Assembly: GCF_900110695.1 (NCBI RefSeq)
Contig: NZ_FOEH01000004.1
Coordinates: 310,001-374,000 of the forward strand
Direction of reading: 5' to 3'
Origin: Virgibacillus subterraneus
GTDB lineage: Bacteria; Bacillota; Bacilli; Bacillales; Amphibacillaceae
Length of the DNA stretch: 64,000 nt
Shown here: piece after piece, positions 42,207 to 52,244 of the stretch
How positions within the stretch are numbered: position 1 is the stretch's first letter
Layout of the letters: the number at the start of each line of letters is the position of its first letter
Program-made: the position numbers and the translations under genes
The notes under the pieces: model-generated
What the model was told of the DNA's origin: nothing
Database searches by the model: none
The model's input: only the letters and a program-made list of their open reading frames with translations

Positions 42207-43955
42207 CTACTTAATCATCTTATCATCAGTATCGATATCCTGATCCATTTTACCCGTTAATGCTGTAAATGCGGTCAATATAATCCATACCGCAAACACA
42301 AATATGATTGCTCCGAAGACAAAGAGTAATGTGCTCGAGCTTGATCCAAACCATGACCATTGAAATACAACCTGTTGGAACATTGCCCACAGTGTCATAA
42401 ACATCAAGAATACCATTGGAATGAAGGTGATCATATAGTTTCTGCCTTGTCGTTTAAGCCAAATGGAAATCAGCAATAAACTAATCCCTGCGAGTAACTG
42501 GTTAGATGTCCCAAATAACGGCCAAAGCAGATATCCACCTGACCCAAAACCTTTTGGACCTTCTGGCAGTAGTACTAACGCCGCACTTGAGACAACAGCA
42601 ATTGAAGTTGCAACATGTGTTTTTGTAAGTGCCGGCATTTTATATTCAACACCTAGTTCAGCTATAATATAGCGCATTAGGCGAACCGATGTGTCTAGTG
42701 TTGTTGCAGCGAAACTCACTACGATTACAGATACAATTGTAGCAGCAACATCTGGAGGTATCATTAATCCTGTAGCTAGCTGACCAGCACCTTGAACAAA
42801 CACATTAAGTCCTGCGCCGCCCGCTGCTGCAAAGCTGCTATACGTTGCTAGGAATTCATCGGTACTAGAGAAGAATGTAACAACAGCAATGATTGCTATC
42901 AATGCTAGTGCCCCTTCACCAACAGCACCTAAATACCCTACAAATCGTGCTTCAGACTCGTTATTTAATTGTTTACTAGAAGTACCGCTCGATACTAAAC
43001 CATGGAATCCTGATATGGCTCCACATGCAATCGTGATAAATAATAGCGGGAACCATGATACATCTGTATTCGTATGAGTTAGTGGCGCTGTGATTTCTGG
43101 ATTGCTTAATAATAGTCCCAAATACAAAATCGCAAGACCAACAATTAGCTGATGTGAATTAATGAAGTCACGTGGCTGCAGTAACTTCCAAACAGGTAAT
43201 GTAGAAGCGACGTATACATATATCATCAATATAATAATCCAAATAAAAAATGCAGATGAAACAGCTCCAAGTCCAAATAGTCCTGTAGCACCTTCACCGC
43301 CCATATACTGGACTAAATCTATTTGCATAAAATCGACCCTACTTGCAATAACTGCAGTTATATACATAACTGCCAAAGCCAGCAATGATGGCACAAGCAT
43401 TTTTTGCTTACGTTTATATACCGCAACACCTATCCATATTGCTAAAGGAATTTGAATAAACACCGGAATAACACTAGCCGGGAATGAAATAAACAGATTT
43501 GCAATTACCCATGCAAATACTGCATTAACCATTAATACCAGAATAAGAATAATGAATAAAAACAGGACCTTCGCTCGTTGTCCGATAAGTTTATTTGCAA
43601 GCGTTCCAATCGATTGACCCTTATTTCGAACAGATAATACAAGTGTTCCAAAGTCGTGCACACCTGCAGCAAACACTGTCCCAAGAATTACCCATAGGAA
43701 TGCTGGGAGCCAACCCCAATAAACTGCTATAGCCGGCCCAACAATTGGTGCTGCCCCTGCAACTGACGTGAAATGATGTCCCCACAAAACAAATTTATTC
43801 GTAGGTACAAAATCCACACCATCTTTATAACGATGTGCAGGTGTAACATAGTTAGGATCTAATCTGAAAATCTTTTCTGCGACAAACTTAGAATAATAGC
43901 GATAACCTAATGCGAAAACAAGCATCCCGATTATCGCAACCAAAATACTACTCAC
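42207..43955 (-). CDS. cstA: Carbon starvation protein CstA family transporter
   Basis: 582 residues from GTG 43955. The 43973 TTG frame start is inside the Shine-Dalgarno run TTGGGGGAGG, so GTG eight bases after it is the better start. About 15-16 membrane helices; marks of the family are TNKFVLWGHHFTSVAGAAPIVGPAIAVYWGWLP and FHGLVSSGTSSKQL. CstA-type proteins import pyruvate or peptides during carbon starvation. A perfect 10-bp inverted repeat (43981-44011) sits in the leader. Confidence 0.9.
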   Translation of the reverse strand: MSSILVAIIGMLVFALGYRYYSKFVAEKIFRLDPNYVTPAHRYKDGVDFVPTNKFVLWGHHFTSVAGAAPIVGPAIAVYWGWLPAFLWVILGTVFAAGVHDFGTLVLSVRNKGQSIGTLANKLIGQRAKVLFLFIILILVLMVNAVFAWVIANLFISFPASVIPVFIQIPLAIWIGVAVYKRKQKMLVPSLLALAVMYITAVIASRVDFMQIDLVQYMGGEGATGLFGLGAVSSAFFIWIIILMIYVYVASTLPVWKLLQPRDFINSHQLIVGLAILYLGLLLSNPEITAPLTHTNTDVSWFPLLFITIACGAISGFHGLVSSGTSSKQLNNESEARFVGYLGAVGEGALALIAIIAVVTFFSSTDEFLATYSSFAAAGGAGLNVFVQGAGQLATGLMIPPDVAATIVSVIVVSFAATTLDTSVRLMRYIIAELGVEYKMPALTKTHVATSIAVVSSAALVLLPEGPKGFGSGGYLLWPLFGTSNQLLAGISLLLISIWLKRQGRNYMITFIPMVFLMFMTLWAMFQQVVFQWSWFGSSSSTLLFVFGAIIFVFAVWIILTAFTALTGKMDQDIDTDDKMIK

Positions 43956-43980
43956 CTTCTCAACCTCCCCCAAGTTATTT

Positions 43981-44011
43981 GGTATGTCTCCTAAAAATTG
44001 TGAGACATACC
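43981..44011 (-). promoter_or_regulatory. Inverted repeat in the cstA leader
   Basis: Perfect 10-bp arms GGTATGTCTC / GAGACATACC around an 11-base A/T spacer, 26 bp upstream of the cstA start and just before its Shine-Dalgarno. Could be an operator or an mRNA hairpin; no T-run, so not a terminator. Confidence 0.55.
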
Positions 44012-44155
44012 TACTAAAATCTATGTGAAAACAATAATAAATAGTACAACTCCATCTTACTGAACAAATATTAATTAATGCAAATCTTTTGAATTAAAAA
44101 GTTTTTTTAATTTTCATTTGGTGCTAATAGAACATATTTTGAGGCTCAAGTTTTT

Positions 44156-44626
44156 TTACTCTCTACCCATCCCGCGTAAAAAATGAAGCAGCATGGTAAT
44201 ACTTCGATTGATTTCTGGATCCTTCAGCGCCTTTAATAGATCCATATATGACGTCTTAACGGAATCTTCAGATGTACTTGCTACTTCCATACCACTATTA
44301 AGTCTATCTGCAAAATATTGAATTTCATCTACTTTGAGCTCACCAATAAATAGAAACAATTTACTCAAGTTCTCAAGTGTTCCCGAATATTGCGGTTTGT
44401 TTAATTCCCCCATCACGTTTTCTAAAGCATCCTCTTTATGTTTTACTAAGGCATTTACAGTATCCAACGTGTCACTTTTGTTAAGTGTCGCTAACAATTC
44501 AATTCCTTTTAAAATTGCCTCTTTGTTTTCGCTGACCGCCCGAGCAACATCGTCAAGATTCCGTTCTTTTATAGTTTCTTCTGGAATTTCCATTCGCTTA
44601 ATATTTGTTATCGGATTAGACATCAT
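44156..44626 (-). CDS. yrhD: DUF1641 protein YrhD, formate dehydrogenase partner
   Basis: 156 residues, helical, soluble. DUF1641 features: [50 protein letters not shown] and [22 protein letters not shown]. subtilis YrhD follows YrhE in the same way. Starts inside the end of fdhA (11-bp overlap), so it is translationally coupled; likely a small subunit or assembly factor of the FdhA enzyme. Confidence 0.85.
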   Translation of the reverse strand: MMSNPITNIKRMEIPEETIKERNLDDVARAVSENKEAILKGIELLATLNKSDTLDTVNALVKHKEDALENVMGELNKPQYSGTLENLSKLFLFIGELKVDEIQYFADRLNSGMEVASTSEDSVKTSYMDLLKALKDPEINRSITMLLHFLRGMGRE

Positions 44627-47567
44627 GTTTCACCTGACTTCCCGGAAATATATAGTCATCACGATCCCATTTTTGCTCTACCTTCACACTAACTTGAGGT
44701 TGTGGATTGCCTCGTCGATAGTTATTCGGTGGCAATGGACTTTTGCCCTTTTTCTTTATAACATCCATTCTCACAGCAATCTCCTTATAGGAGGGGGTGT
44801 TCGTGTCTTTATCCACATTATTGTCAGTTAAATAATTGACGGCTGATTTTCCATTATCATTCAATGGAAGATACAATTCTTTACCACGTACACGATCTGT
44901 AATGTGAGCAATTCCAGTAGCTTCCCCGGCTTCCGATGTTAGTTTAATTTCAGCACCCTCTTTAATCCCACGTTCTTCAGCTAATTCAGGTGAAACTTCA
45001 ATAAACGCATTTGGCATTTTATTTGTAATTCCTTTTGATTTATATGTCATATTGCCCTCATGAAAATGTTCAAGCACTCTTCCATTATTCACATGCAAAT
45101 CATATTCTTCATTTGTATCATATTTTAATTCATATTCGAGTGGATACAATCTGGCTTTATAATCATCAAACGGAAACCCATCAACGTACAGCAGCGGTGT
45201 ATCTGTCCCATCCGCGTCAACAGGCCATTGAAGGCTATTATAGTCTATTAACCTATCATAATTTACTCCTGCAAATAATGGTGTAAGTGATGCTGCCTCA
45301 TCCATAATGTCCGATGGATCAGAGTAATCCCAGTCATACCCGAACTTATTTGCAATATCCATAATAATTTGCCAATCCGGACGTGAGTCTCCCACAGGAT
45401 CTAGCGCTTTGTACAAGCGTTGAATACGTCTTTCGGTATTCGTAAATGTTCCTTCTTTTTCAAGACTCGGAACAGCAGGTAATATAACATCAGCATACTC
45501 CGCTGTCTTCGTTAAAAATAAATCCTGAATAACGAAGAAATCGAGTTTTTCAAATGCAGCAGTAACATAATTGATATTCGCATCAACTATCCCCGTATCT
45601 TCACCTAACACATATAAAGCGTTCAAACTCCCTTCATGGATCGCCTTAATCATTTCATGGTTATCCTTTCCAGGTTCACTTGGAATTTCTGCACCCCAGG
45701 CATCTTCATAGCGCCCACGAACATCATCGTCTGTAACCTGTTCATATCCAGGGAAGAAGTTAGGCATACTACCAAAATCACTGCAGCCTTGGACATTGTT
45801 ATGACCCCGTAATGGATATGCCCCTGTACCGTTTCGCATATAGTTTCCAGTAATTAATAATAGATTTGAGATTGCTGTACTCGTATCACTGCCCAGTTGA
45901 TGCTGAGTTACACCCATTGCCCAGCAAATTGCAAGCTTATCAACACTGACAACCTGTTCCGCGATTTCGATTAAATCCTTTTTGGAAATACCTGTTAATT
46001 CCTCTGCAAAATCAAGTGTGAACTTAGCCAGTGATTGTTTATAACTTTCAAAATTATTCACCCATTTATCAATAAACGGACGATTTTCCCAGCCTTGATC
46101 TATAATATATTTTGTTACTGCAGACAGCCAAACTAAGTCAGTTCCACTTTTAGGCTGGAAAAACCTATCAGCACGCTGTCCCATTTCATGTTTTCGTAAA
46201 TCAAATACATACAGCTTCTGACCAAATAACTTTTGCGAACGCTTAATGCGCGAACCAAGCACAGGATGTGATTCTGTCGTATTAGAACCTATTGTTATAA
46301 CCATTTCTGCCTCACCAATATCATCAATTGAGCCAGAATCCCCTCCATGTCCTACCGTCCGAAAAAGTCCTTTTGTAGCCGGTGCCTGACAATAGCGTGA
46401 GCAATTATCGATATTGTTTGTCCCAATTACCTGTCGCGCTAATTTTTGCATCACATAGGATTCTTCATTTGTAGCTTTGGAGGACGAAATAAATCCAAGT
46501 GCATCAGCACCATTACCATCTTTAATTTCTGAAAAACGTTTTACAACATAATCTATCGCTACATCCCATTCAACTTCCACAAAAGATTCACCGTCACGAA
46601 TTAACGGCTTGGTTAACCGTTCCTCAGAGTTCACATAATCCCAGCCAAATTTCCCTTTAATACATGTAGAAATACCATTTGCAGGAGAATCTTGCTGTGG
46701 TTCTACTTTCAATATTTTACGGTCCTTTGTCCATACATCAAATGTGCACCCGACACCACAATATGTACAAACCGTTTTTGTCTTTTCAATTCGCTCTTCT
46801 CGCATCGATGCTTCTGTATCAGATACCGCAAATAATGGACCATAACCTGGTTCTGCCTTTTTCGTCAATTCAATCATGGACCGTAATAATCCTGGACTGT
46901 GATCAGTCATATACCCTGCTTCACCAACCATCGATGTTTCCATTAAGGCATTACATGGGCATACTGTGACGCATTGTCCACATCCTACACAAGATGATTC
47001 GTCAATTGGTACGTCGTTATCCCATACTACGCGAGGTTTTTCTCTCTTCCAGTCAATCAGGAGCGTCTCATTTACCTGGATATCCTGGCATACTTCTACA
47101 CAACGCCCGCACAATATACACTGGTCCGGATCATAACGGTAGAACGGACTTGAGTTATCAATCTCATATGGCTTTGGTTCAAAGGGTCTTGATTGGTGCT
47201 CCAGCCCAAAATCTGCAACAGTATTATGAATCTCACATGAGCCGTTGTTATAATCACAGACAGTGCAATACAACTCATGCTTTTCTAGTATTCTATCGAG
47301 AGCTTCTTTTTGAGCTGCATTTACATGCTCAAAGCTTGTATCCACTATCATGCCAGGTGTTACTGATGTTCCACATGCACGAACAATTTGACCATCAACT
47401 TCTACCATACACGTATCACATGTTTGCACAGGCCCTAGTGACTCGTTGTAACAAATTTGTGGCACAAATTCGTCTGTCGTGTTAATCAAATCCAATAGAT
47501 TTTGGTTATTTTCTGCTAAGTATTCTTCACCATTTATCGTAACAACGATATGGTCTTGATTTTGCAC
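44616..47567 (-). CDS. fdhA: Formate dehydrogenase catalytic subunit, NAD-linked type (YrhE-like)
   Basis: 983 residues. N-terminal [2Fe-2S] ferredoxin domain ([15 protein letters not shown], ~38-52), a His/Cys cluster region ([18 protein letters not shown]), a double [4Fe-4S] domain ([25 protein letters not shown]), a further cluster (CTYCGVGC ...) and the bis-MGD molybdenum domain. The metal ligand is Cys in [13 protein letters not shown], not selenocysteine. Oxidises formate with MoCo. GTG start after GGGAGGAGATAAT. It is the middle gene of fdhD-fdhA-yrhD. Confidence 0.93.
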   Translation of the reverse strand: MQNQDHIVVTINGEEYLAENNQNLLDLINTTDEFVPQICYNESLGPVQTCDTCMVEVDGQIVRACGTSVTPGMIVDTSFEHVNAAQKEALDRILEKHELYCTVCDYNNGSCEIHNTVADFGLEHQSRPFEPKPYEIDNSSPFYRYDPDQCILCGRCVEVCQDIQVNETLLIDWKREKPRVVWDNDVPIDESSCVGCGQCVTVCPCNALMETSMVGEAGYMTDHSPGLLRSMIELTKKAEPGYGPLFAVSDTEASMREERIEKTKTVCTYCGVGCTFDVWTKDRKILKVEPQQDSPANGISTCIKGKFGWDYVNSEERLTKPLIRDGESFVEVEWDVAIDYVVKRFSEIKDGNGADALGFISSSKATNEESYVMQKLARQVIGTNNIDNCSRYCQAPATKGLFRTVGHGGDSGSIDDIGEAEMVITIGSNTTESHPVLGSRIKRSQKLFGQKLYVFDLRKHEMGQRADRFFQPKSGTDLVWLSAVTKYIIDQGWENRPFIDKWVNNFESYKQSLAKFTLDFAEELTGISKKDLIEIAEQVVSVDKLAICWAMGVTQHQLGSDTSTAISNLLLITGNYMRNGTGAYPLRGHNNVQGCSDFGSMPNFFPGYEQVTDDDVRGRYEDAWGAEIPSEPGKDNHEMIKAIHEGSLNALYVLGEDTGIVDANINYVTAAFEKLDFFVIQDLFLTKTAEYADVILPAVPSLEKEGTFTNTERRIQRLYKALDPVGDSRPDWQIIMDIANKFGYDWDYSDPSDIMDEAASLTPLFAGVNYDRLIDYNSLQWPVDADGTDTPLLYVDGFPFDDYKARLYPLEYELKYDTNEEYDLHVNNGRVLEHFHEGNMTYKSKGITNKMPNAFIEVSPELAEERGIKEGAEIKLTSEAGEATGIAHITDRVRGKELYLPLNDNGKSAVNYLTDNNVDKDTNTPSYKEIAVRMDVIKKKGKSPLPPNNYRRGNPQPQVSVKVEQKWDRDDYIFPGSQVKHDV

Positions 47568-47568
47568 A

Positions 47569-48387
47569 TTATCTCCTCCCTAAAAAATGTATATTTTGGT
47601 TCGTGTCACCATAAACTCTGTTCTCATGAGTATATACATTCAGGTTACTATCACGGGCGAATCCGACAGCGGTTATTTGCAAATCATCAGCCAGTCTTAA
47701 AGCGAGATCTGTTGGTGCCGATTTAGCCACCAATAATCCAGCGCCAATCTTGGAAACTTTCAATACAACCTCAGACGAAATTCTACCGCTAAACAAAACA
47801 CATTTATTTTTCAAGGTAATGCGATTTTGTAGTATATATCCATACAGCTTATCAAGCGCATTATGACGACCAATATCAATATAAGAAGCTATAACCTTAT
47901 CACCGGATGCCAATGCCGCTTGGTGAACACCTCCTGTTCTATTAAATATTTCTGCCATGGAGTCAAATTCCATCATTAATTGATTGATTTGCTTAGTTGA
48001 AATATTTGCTTGTGACATTATTGTTTTAGCAGTATTTACGTCCTGTTTTAAATAGAATTCCCGGCTCTTTCCACAGCAAGAACCAATCCACCTCTCGGAC
48101 CGTTTGGGAAATGATACAGGAATTGATAAATCTGCATATGCAAAGCCTTTTGCTTCATCAATCGATAGATTTTCCACTTGATCAACTGAACGAATAAGTC
48201 CTTCAGAAGCCAGATACCCAAGAGTCAGTTCATACACATCATTTGGTGTGCAAACTATTGTGGCATACTGATCTCCATTAACAGTAATTGTTATTGCGGT
48301 TTCTCTGGCTATCTCTTCCTCTTCTGTTGCTTTCAAATGGTGGTGGTACTTTGTTGTCTTCCATAACGACAGGCTTTTTTCACTCAC
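47569..48387 (-). CDS. fdhD: Formate dehydrogenase accessory sulfurtransferase FdhD
   Basis: 272 residues. FdhD carries sulfur from a cysteine desulfurase to the molybdenum cofactor of formate dehydrogenase. The reactive cysteines are in [12 protein letters not shown] (~97-108). Other family marks: [58 protein letters not shown] start after AAGGAGGGG. First gene of the operon, and its leader holds a cre-like site. Confidence 0.93.
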   Translation of the reverse strand: MSEKSLSLWKTTKYHHHLKATEEEEIARETAITITVNGDQYATIVCTPNDVYELTLGYLASEGLIRSVDQVENLSIDEAKGFAYADLSIPVSFPKRSERWIGSCCGKSREFYLKQDVNTAKTIMSQANISTKQINQLMMEFDSMAEIFNRTGGVHQAALASGDKVIASYIDIGRHNALDKLYGYILQNRITLKNKCVLFSGRISSEVVLKVSKIGAGLLVAKSAPTDLALRLADDLQITAVGFARDSNLNVYTHENRVYGDTNQNIHFLGRR

Positions 48388-48402
48388 TTTTTAAACCCCT
48401 CC

Positions 48403-48416
48403 TTAAAGCGCTTACA
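48403..48416 (-). promoter_or_regulatory. cre-like CcpA site
   Basis: On the minus strand TGTAAGCGCTTTAA, which fits the consensus TGWAANCGNTNWCA at all but one position. It lies 16-29 bp before the fdhD start, directly upstream of the Shine-Dalgarno, where CcpA binding would block elongation. Suggests glucose repression of formate dehydrogenase. Confidence 0.65.
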
Positions 48417-48504
48417 TTATTATCTTTAATACATGATTACCCAATTAAAAAAATACATTTAAAACGTTATCTTTATTTACTGAATATTATAACACATTAA
48501 TAGT

Positions 48505-48635
48505 TTAGAAAACCTGGCAATCGTTAATGGGAGACTTATGAAATTTTTCTTAATATTCATATACTTTGATGCAGCACAATCCCTAATTGCAAATGCCTTA
48601 GTTACACTTATGCAATAAGAAAGTATTTTAGTCAA
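48505..48635. repeat. Family B repeat, long copy
   Basis: TTTAGAAAACCTGGCAATCG, inner inverted hairpin (GGGAGACTTATG ...), ACAATCCCTAATTGC, then CTTAGTTACACTTATGCAAT. Unlike the other copies it lies upstream of fdhD (its 5' side) but next to the terminator of the gene to its right. Confidence 0.65.
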
Positions 48636-48639
48636 AGTA

Positions 48640-48684
48640 AAATCCGAACCATAATTCAAAATTCTTGAATTATGGTTCGGATTT
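48640..48684. terminator. Long terminator hairpin
   Basis: Perfect 20-bp stem starting AAATCCGAACCATAATTCAA, 5-base loop, A-rich and T-rich flanks. It probably ends the dehydrogenase transcript from the right. Confidence 0.85.
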
Positions 48685-48717
48685 ATTTTTGTTGCTGATT
48701 AAAGTTAAATTGTGATG

Positions 48718-48930
48718 CAATTTGAAAAGTAATTTTTCTGCGACGATGCCGCTTAAGGAAATACATTCCGCGCACCTCTTAGGGCAACGCTTCAGCTTGA
48801 GCAGATGTCGCCTTTGTTCCCAGAGCGGTGAAAGCAAGTATCTTTCAAATGCGTGGTTAGAGAGCCAAACTAAATACTATAATCGATAATCCTAGTATCT
48901 GTCGCATTTTATATCAAGTAGGTATTAGAT
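48718..48930. repeat. Degenerate family A-related element
   Basis: GC-richer block that begins TCTGCGACGATG and ends CTGTCGCATTTTATATCAAG, resembling worn family A ends. Internally AGCTTGAGCAGATGT is the exact reverse complement of a word in copies 1 and 3 (ACATCTGCTCAAGCT). Non-coding, downstream of the dehydrogenase gene. Confidence 0.5.
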
Positions 48931-49021
48931 CCACCCAGTGAAAATACACGTTCTAAAAATTCTATCCTGTTATTATTCGTCTTTAAAATGGAAAGTTTAA
49001 TTATGTCCCTGTCTAGTTCAT

Positions 49022-50401
49022 TTAATAAAGTTTTCCTTGCTTATATAAAATGGTCGATATTTTCATTACGGCGTGAATGTAACAGTTCTGCCGCAACGGA
49101 AATGGATCACCAAAAAATTGGGGAAAAATCGTATCAAATGTTTCCTTCATTTTATCAAATAAACGCTTAAAAACTTCTTCTTCAGTGAAAAATTGTGTTT
49201 CCCGACCTTGCAGCCATTCAAAATAAGAAACAATAACACCGCCAGCATTTGCTAAAATATCTGGGACAATAATGACACCTTTTTCACTTAAATATTTATC
49301 TGCTCCACTCGTAACCGGTGCGTTCGCCCCTTCCACTATAATACTAGCCTTAACCTGTTTCATGTTTTCCTGGTACACTTGGTTTTCAAGTGCAACTAAA
49401 AATAACACATCAACATTTAAGCTCAGCACGTCATCTCGGTCCTTAATGGTAGCTTTTACATCCGCTTCTTTTAACTGCTCTTCATCAACTGGAAGGTCCC
49501 CACCACTATTGGATGTAAATTTGACAAGACCAGGAATATCTAATCCATCGGAATTATATAGCGTTACATTCCGGTCACTAACCGCCACGATTTTATTGTT
49601 CAGATGATTACACTGGAATGCTTCAAGTGCGGCTACAGATCCCACATTACCAAATCCCTGGAATGCCAGTGACAACGTTTTATCCATATGGTCCAATGCA
49701 GTTCCAGCAAAAATGTTCTTACGTTCAGAGAGCCACTTTTTCTGATCTTTAACAAAGTTATGAAGCATATAGCGGAATGTAAAATAAACACCTTTACCCG
49801 TCGCTTCTCTTCGTCCTAATGATCCACCATTTATGACACTTTTACCGGTGAAGCTGCCACGATATGAACTCCCAGGTCGAATACTCTTATATTCTCCCAT
49901 CATCCAGTCCATTTCACGATCACCTGTACCAACATCCGGTGCTGGAATATCTTTGTCAGGTCCAAGAATTTCGCTGAAATACTGCACATACTTTTTGCAA
50001 ATCATATATAATTCTTTATCACTATAATCTCTGGGGTTAATCACTACTCCGCCTTTTCCACCACCAAACGGTACTTCGTGGAGCGCATTCTTCAATGTCA
50101 TGAGTGATGCAAGGTTAGCCACCTCATCTTCATTCACTGATTCATGAAAACGAATTCCTCCCTTATAAGGTCCGAGAATATTATTATGCTGAACTCGGAA
50201 TGAAGGAACACGTGTTACCTTGCCATTTTCAAGTGCAATTCGTAAAAAAGATTTATTGACATGATTAGGAGTAGATAAGATAGATACCAGTGACGTAAAT
50301 GCCTTCTCACGTGTTTTGCCCGTCAGTTCTGGTAAAAATGATTTATCATCCAACAGAGCTTCTAGCGATTCTTGAACAATTTTTGAAGTACTGCTTGCCA
50401 T
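49022..50401 (-). CDS. Glu/Leu/Phe/Val dehydrogenase family enzyme
   Basis: 459 residues from ATG 50401 (ATGGAGGTTTTCAAT gives the site; the ATG within it is rejected). GPYKGGIRFHESV, the lysine motif VPFGGGKGGV (~115-124), PAPDVGTGDREMDWM and the Rossmann glycines LAFQGFGNVGS (~250) identify the family. It is longer than RocG/GudB (about 425), with a different N-terminus and an insert before the Rossmann motif, so substrate (glutamate or branched-chain amino acid) and cofactor are unsure. Monocistronic. Confidence 0.8.
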   Translation of the reverse strand: MASSTSKIVQESLEALLDDKSFLPELTGKTREKAFTSLVSILSTPNHVNKSFLRIALENGKVTRVPSFRVQHNNILGPYKGGIRFHESVNEDEVANLASLMTLKNALHEVPFGGGKGGVVINPRDYSDKELYMICKKYVQYFSEILGPDKDIPAPDVGTGDREMDWMMGEYKSIRPGSSYRGSFTGKSVINGGSLGRREATGKGVYFTFRYMLHNFVKDQKKWLSERKNIFAGTALDHMDKTLSLAFQGFGNVGSVAALEAFQCNHLNNKIVAVSDRNVTLYNSDGLDIPGLVKFTSNSGGDLPVDEEQLKEADVKATIKDRDDVLSLNVDVLFLVALENQVYQENMKQVKASIIVEGANAPVTSGADKYLSEKGVIIVPDILANAGGVIVSYFEWLQGRETQFFTEEEVFKRLFDKMKETFDTIFPQFFGDPFPLRQNCYIHAVMKISTILYKQGKLY

Positions 50402-50527
50402 ATTGAAAACCTCCATCAATAGTAAAATTATCCTAATTCATTAAAGTGTATCATAAGAATTTGCTATAAACTTATATTAGTGTTCTACTTGGAGGATTCA
50501 CATGTTTATATACAATTATTCAAGTCC

Positions 50528-51958
50528 TTATAGAATTAAAACAGCAAAAACGGTTGAAATGATTAACCCTAGTATTACCGGAATAAAGTTTTTCCGAACT
50601 AAATCCATGACTGAAACTCCACAAAATCCGGCAATCGCAATCATAGAGGACCATGCAACAATTGTTCCTCCACCAGTCCAAATTGAGCCCATTTGACCAA
50701 TAGCTGCAAGCGTTCCAGAGTCAATCGAGGTACTTTCCAGAGAGGCAGCAAGGGCTCCGGTCAATGGCAGTCCAGAAAATCCTGATCCATCCAGCCCAGT
50801 AATAATTCCAATAATTAATACACTAAATGCTGCAAATAATGCACTCTGTGGCAGAAAGGACTGTGTCGATTGAACAAGATCAAATAGTAATCCTGGCGTA
50901 TTTTCGTCTACACCTAAAATACTTCCAGAAAAATCTGCACTGCCAAGGAAAAAGAACCCCGCAATCGGAATAACCGGACCCATTGCCTTGAAAGCAAATA
51001 CGAAGCCATCTGTAATATGGTTACTAATATAATCAAGTGCATGTTGTCGACCAAATGCAACCGTCGATAATAAAAGCAGGATAACAGCAACTCCACCAAT
51101 AAATGCGGCGCCGTCTCCACCTTCGAATCCACTCATTCGCCCTGACAGAAGTTTTGTGTACATCATGTAGATTACTACTGCCAAAAGAGCTACAGGAACA
51201 AGCACTGCAAATACTTTACTCCACATATTTAAATGTGCCGAATGCGCTTTATTCGTTGACTCTTGCGTTGATTGCAGAGCCTGAAGCTCTTTTTCATTAA
51301 GCTCACTATTTTTTGCACGGATTGTTTTTCGATAAAAGAGATATGCCAATCCTATTGCAGCTACACCTGTAATTATGGATAGGATTAATGCTTTATCAGC
51401 GACAAGACTTACATCAATACCGGCTGATTTTGCTGACAAGCTTGGAGCAACCTGAACAATATAATCAGAAGACAGCGCCATTCCTTGCCCAGCCAATGCA
51501 ACAGCAACTGCTGCAGTTAACGCTGGAAGACCTGAGCGAATCGCAGCAGGTACTAGTAATGCGCATATAAGCGGTACAGCTGGTGTCGGCCAGAAGAACA
51601 ATGAAATCACATACGTAACCCCAATCAAGACAAAAAACGAGACATGGCCATTTATCATTACCTTTTGGATTGGCTGAATCATCCTTCGGTCGGCACCTAA
51701 ATCACGCAATGAATGAAGCAGAGCCATCATGAAGGTAATAATCAGGAATATACTGAATAGTTCTTTTGCTGCAACAAGATTGGCATTAAAAATTGCGGTA
51801 AAACCATCGATCAAGCTTCCATTGTAAACCCAGGCAATCACAAATGTCCCGAGTAACGAAGGAAGTACTACACCTTTTCTGAATATCATCGTGAAAATAA
51901 TTAGTAGTGTAAATAAACCGTATAGCCAATGAGAAATCGTTAGCTCCACCGATAACAC
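50528..51958 (-). CDS. Unassigned multi-helix transporter
   Basis: 476 residues, 11-13 hydrophobic helices with a charged loop near the middle (KTIRAKNSELNEKELQAL). Re-entrant-loop-like motifs such as FFWPTPAVPLICALLVPAA and DGSGFSGLPLTGALA plus a late WTGGGTIVAWS suggest the ion-transporter (NhaC/CitM/L-lactate permease-like) superfamily. I cannot name the substrate. GTG 51958 is the longest start; GTG at 51949 is better spaced from AAGGAAG. Confidence 0.6.
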   Translation of the reverse strand: MLSVELTISHWLYGLFTLLIIFTMIFRKGVVLPSLLGTFVIAWVYNGSLIDGFTAIFNANLVAAKELFSIFLIITFMMALLHSLRDLGADRRMIQPIQKVMINGHVSFFVLIGVTYVISLFFWPTPAVPLICALLVPAAIRSGLPALTAAVAVALAGQGMALSSDYIVQVAPSLSAKSAGIDVSLVADKALILSIITGVAAIGLAYLFYRKTIRAKNSELNEKELQALQSTQESTNKAHSAHLNMWSKVFAVLVPVALLAVVIYMMYTKLLSGRMSGFEGGDGAAFIGGVAVILLLLSTVAFGRQHALDYISNHITDGFVFAFKAMGPVIPIAGFFFLGSADFSGSILGVDENTPGLLFDLVQSTQSFLPQSALFAAFSVLIIGIITGLDGSGFSGLPLTGALAASLESTSIDSGTLAAIGQMGSIWTGGGTIVAWSSMIAIAGFCGVSVMDLVRKNFIPVILGLIISTVFAVLIL

Positions 51959-52040
51959 TTCCTTTCTTAAGTGTGCTATAGCCTATGCACCTTAAAAGGA
52001 AGCGGTGAGAACTTTGTTGAAATGTTAAAACTATAATTTC

Positions 52041-52172
52041 CTAATTTGATTCTTTTTCATTTACACATTCATTGCAAAGTAACTTTCCATTTTTTTGAAC
52101 ACCGTCAAAAAAGCCATCCTCACAATAAACGTTTTGCCCACACGACTGGCACTGTCCGATTAATTCTTTCAT
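52041..52172 (-). CDS. 43-residue zinc-ribbon-like protein
   Basis: Begins MKELIGQCQSCGQNVYCEDG and contains two CxxC knuckles (CQSC and CNEC), with a single extra Cys between, so it looks like a one-zinc ribbon. AGAGGTG lies 6-7 bases before the chosen ATG (a second ATG precedes it by three bases). Similar tiny CxxC proteins are common in Bacillales; function unknown. Between the transporter and thiT. Confidence 0.7.
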   Translation of the reverse strand: MKELIGQCQSCGQNVYCEDGFFDGVQKNGKLLCNECVNEKESN

Positions 52173-52244
52173 CATAATCACCTCTACCTTAAGTATAGAA
52201 AATTAGCCCTTTTATTTAAAGGGCTAATTCCATGGGCGAAACTA

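Noticed and set aside
43956-43973. TTG start for CstA
   Set aside because: This TTG is part of the Shine-Dalgarno run of the GTG start at 43955.
46994-47485. 163-codon plus-strand ORF inside fdhA
   Set aside because: Antisense shadow; the His/Gln/Ser-rich composition comes from complementing the fdhA cluster domain.
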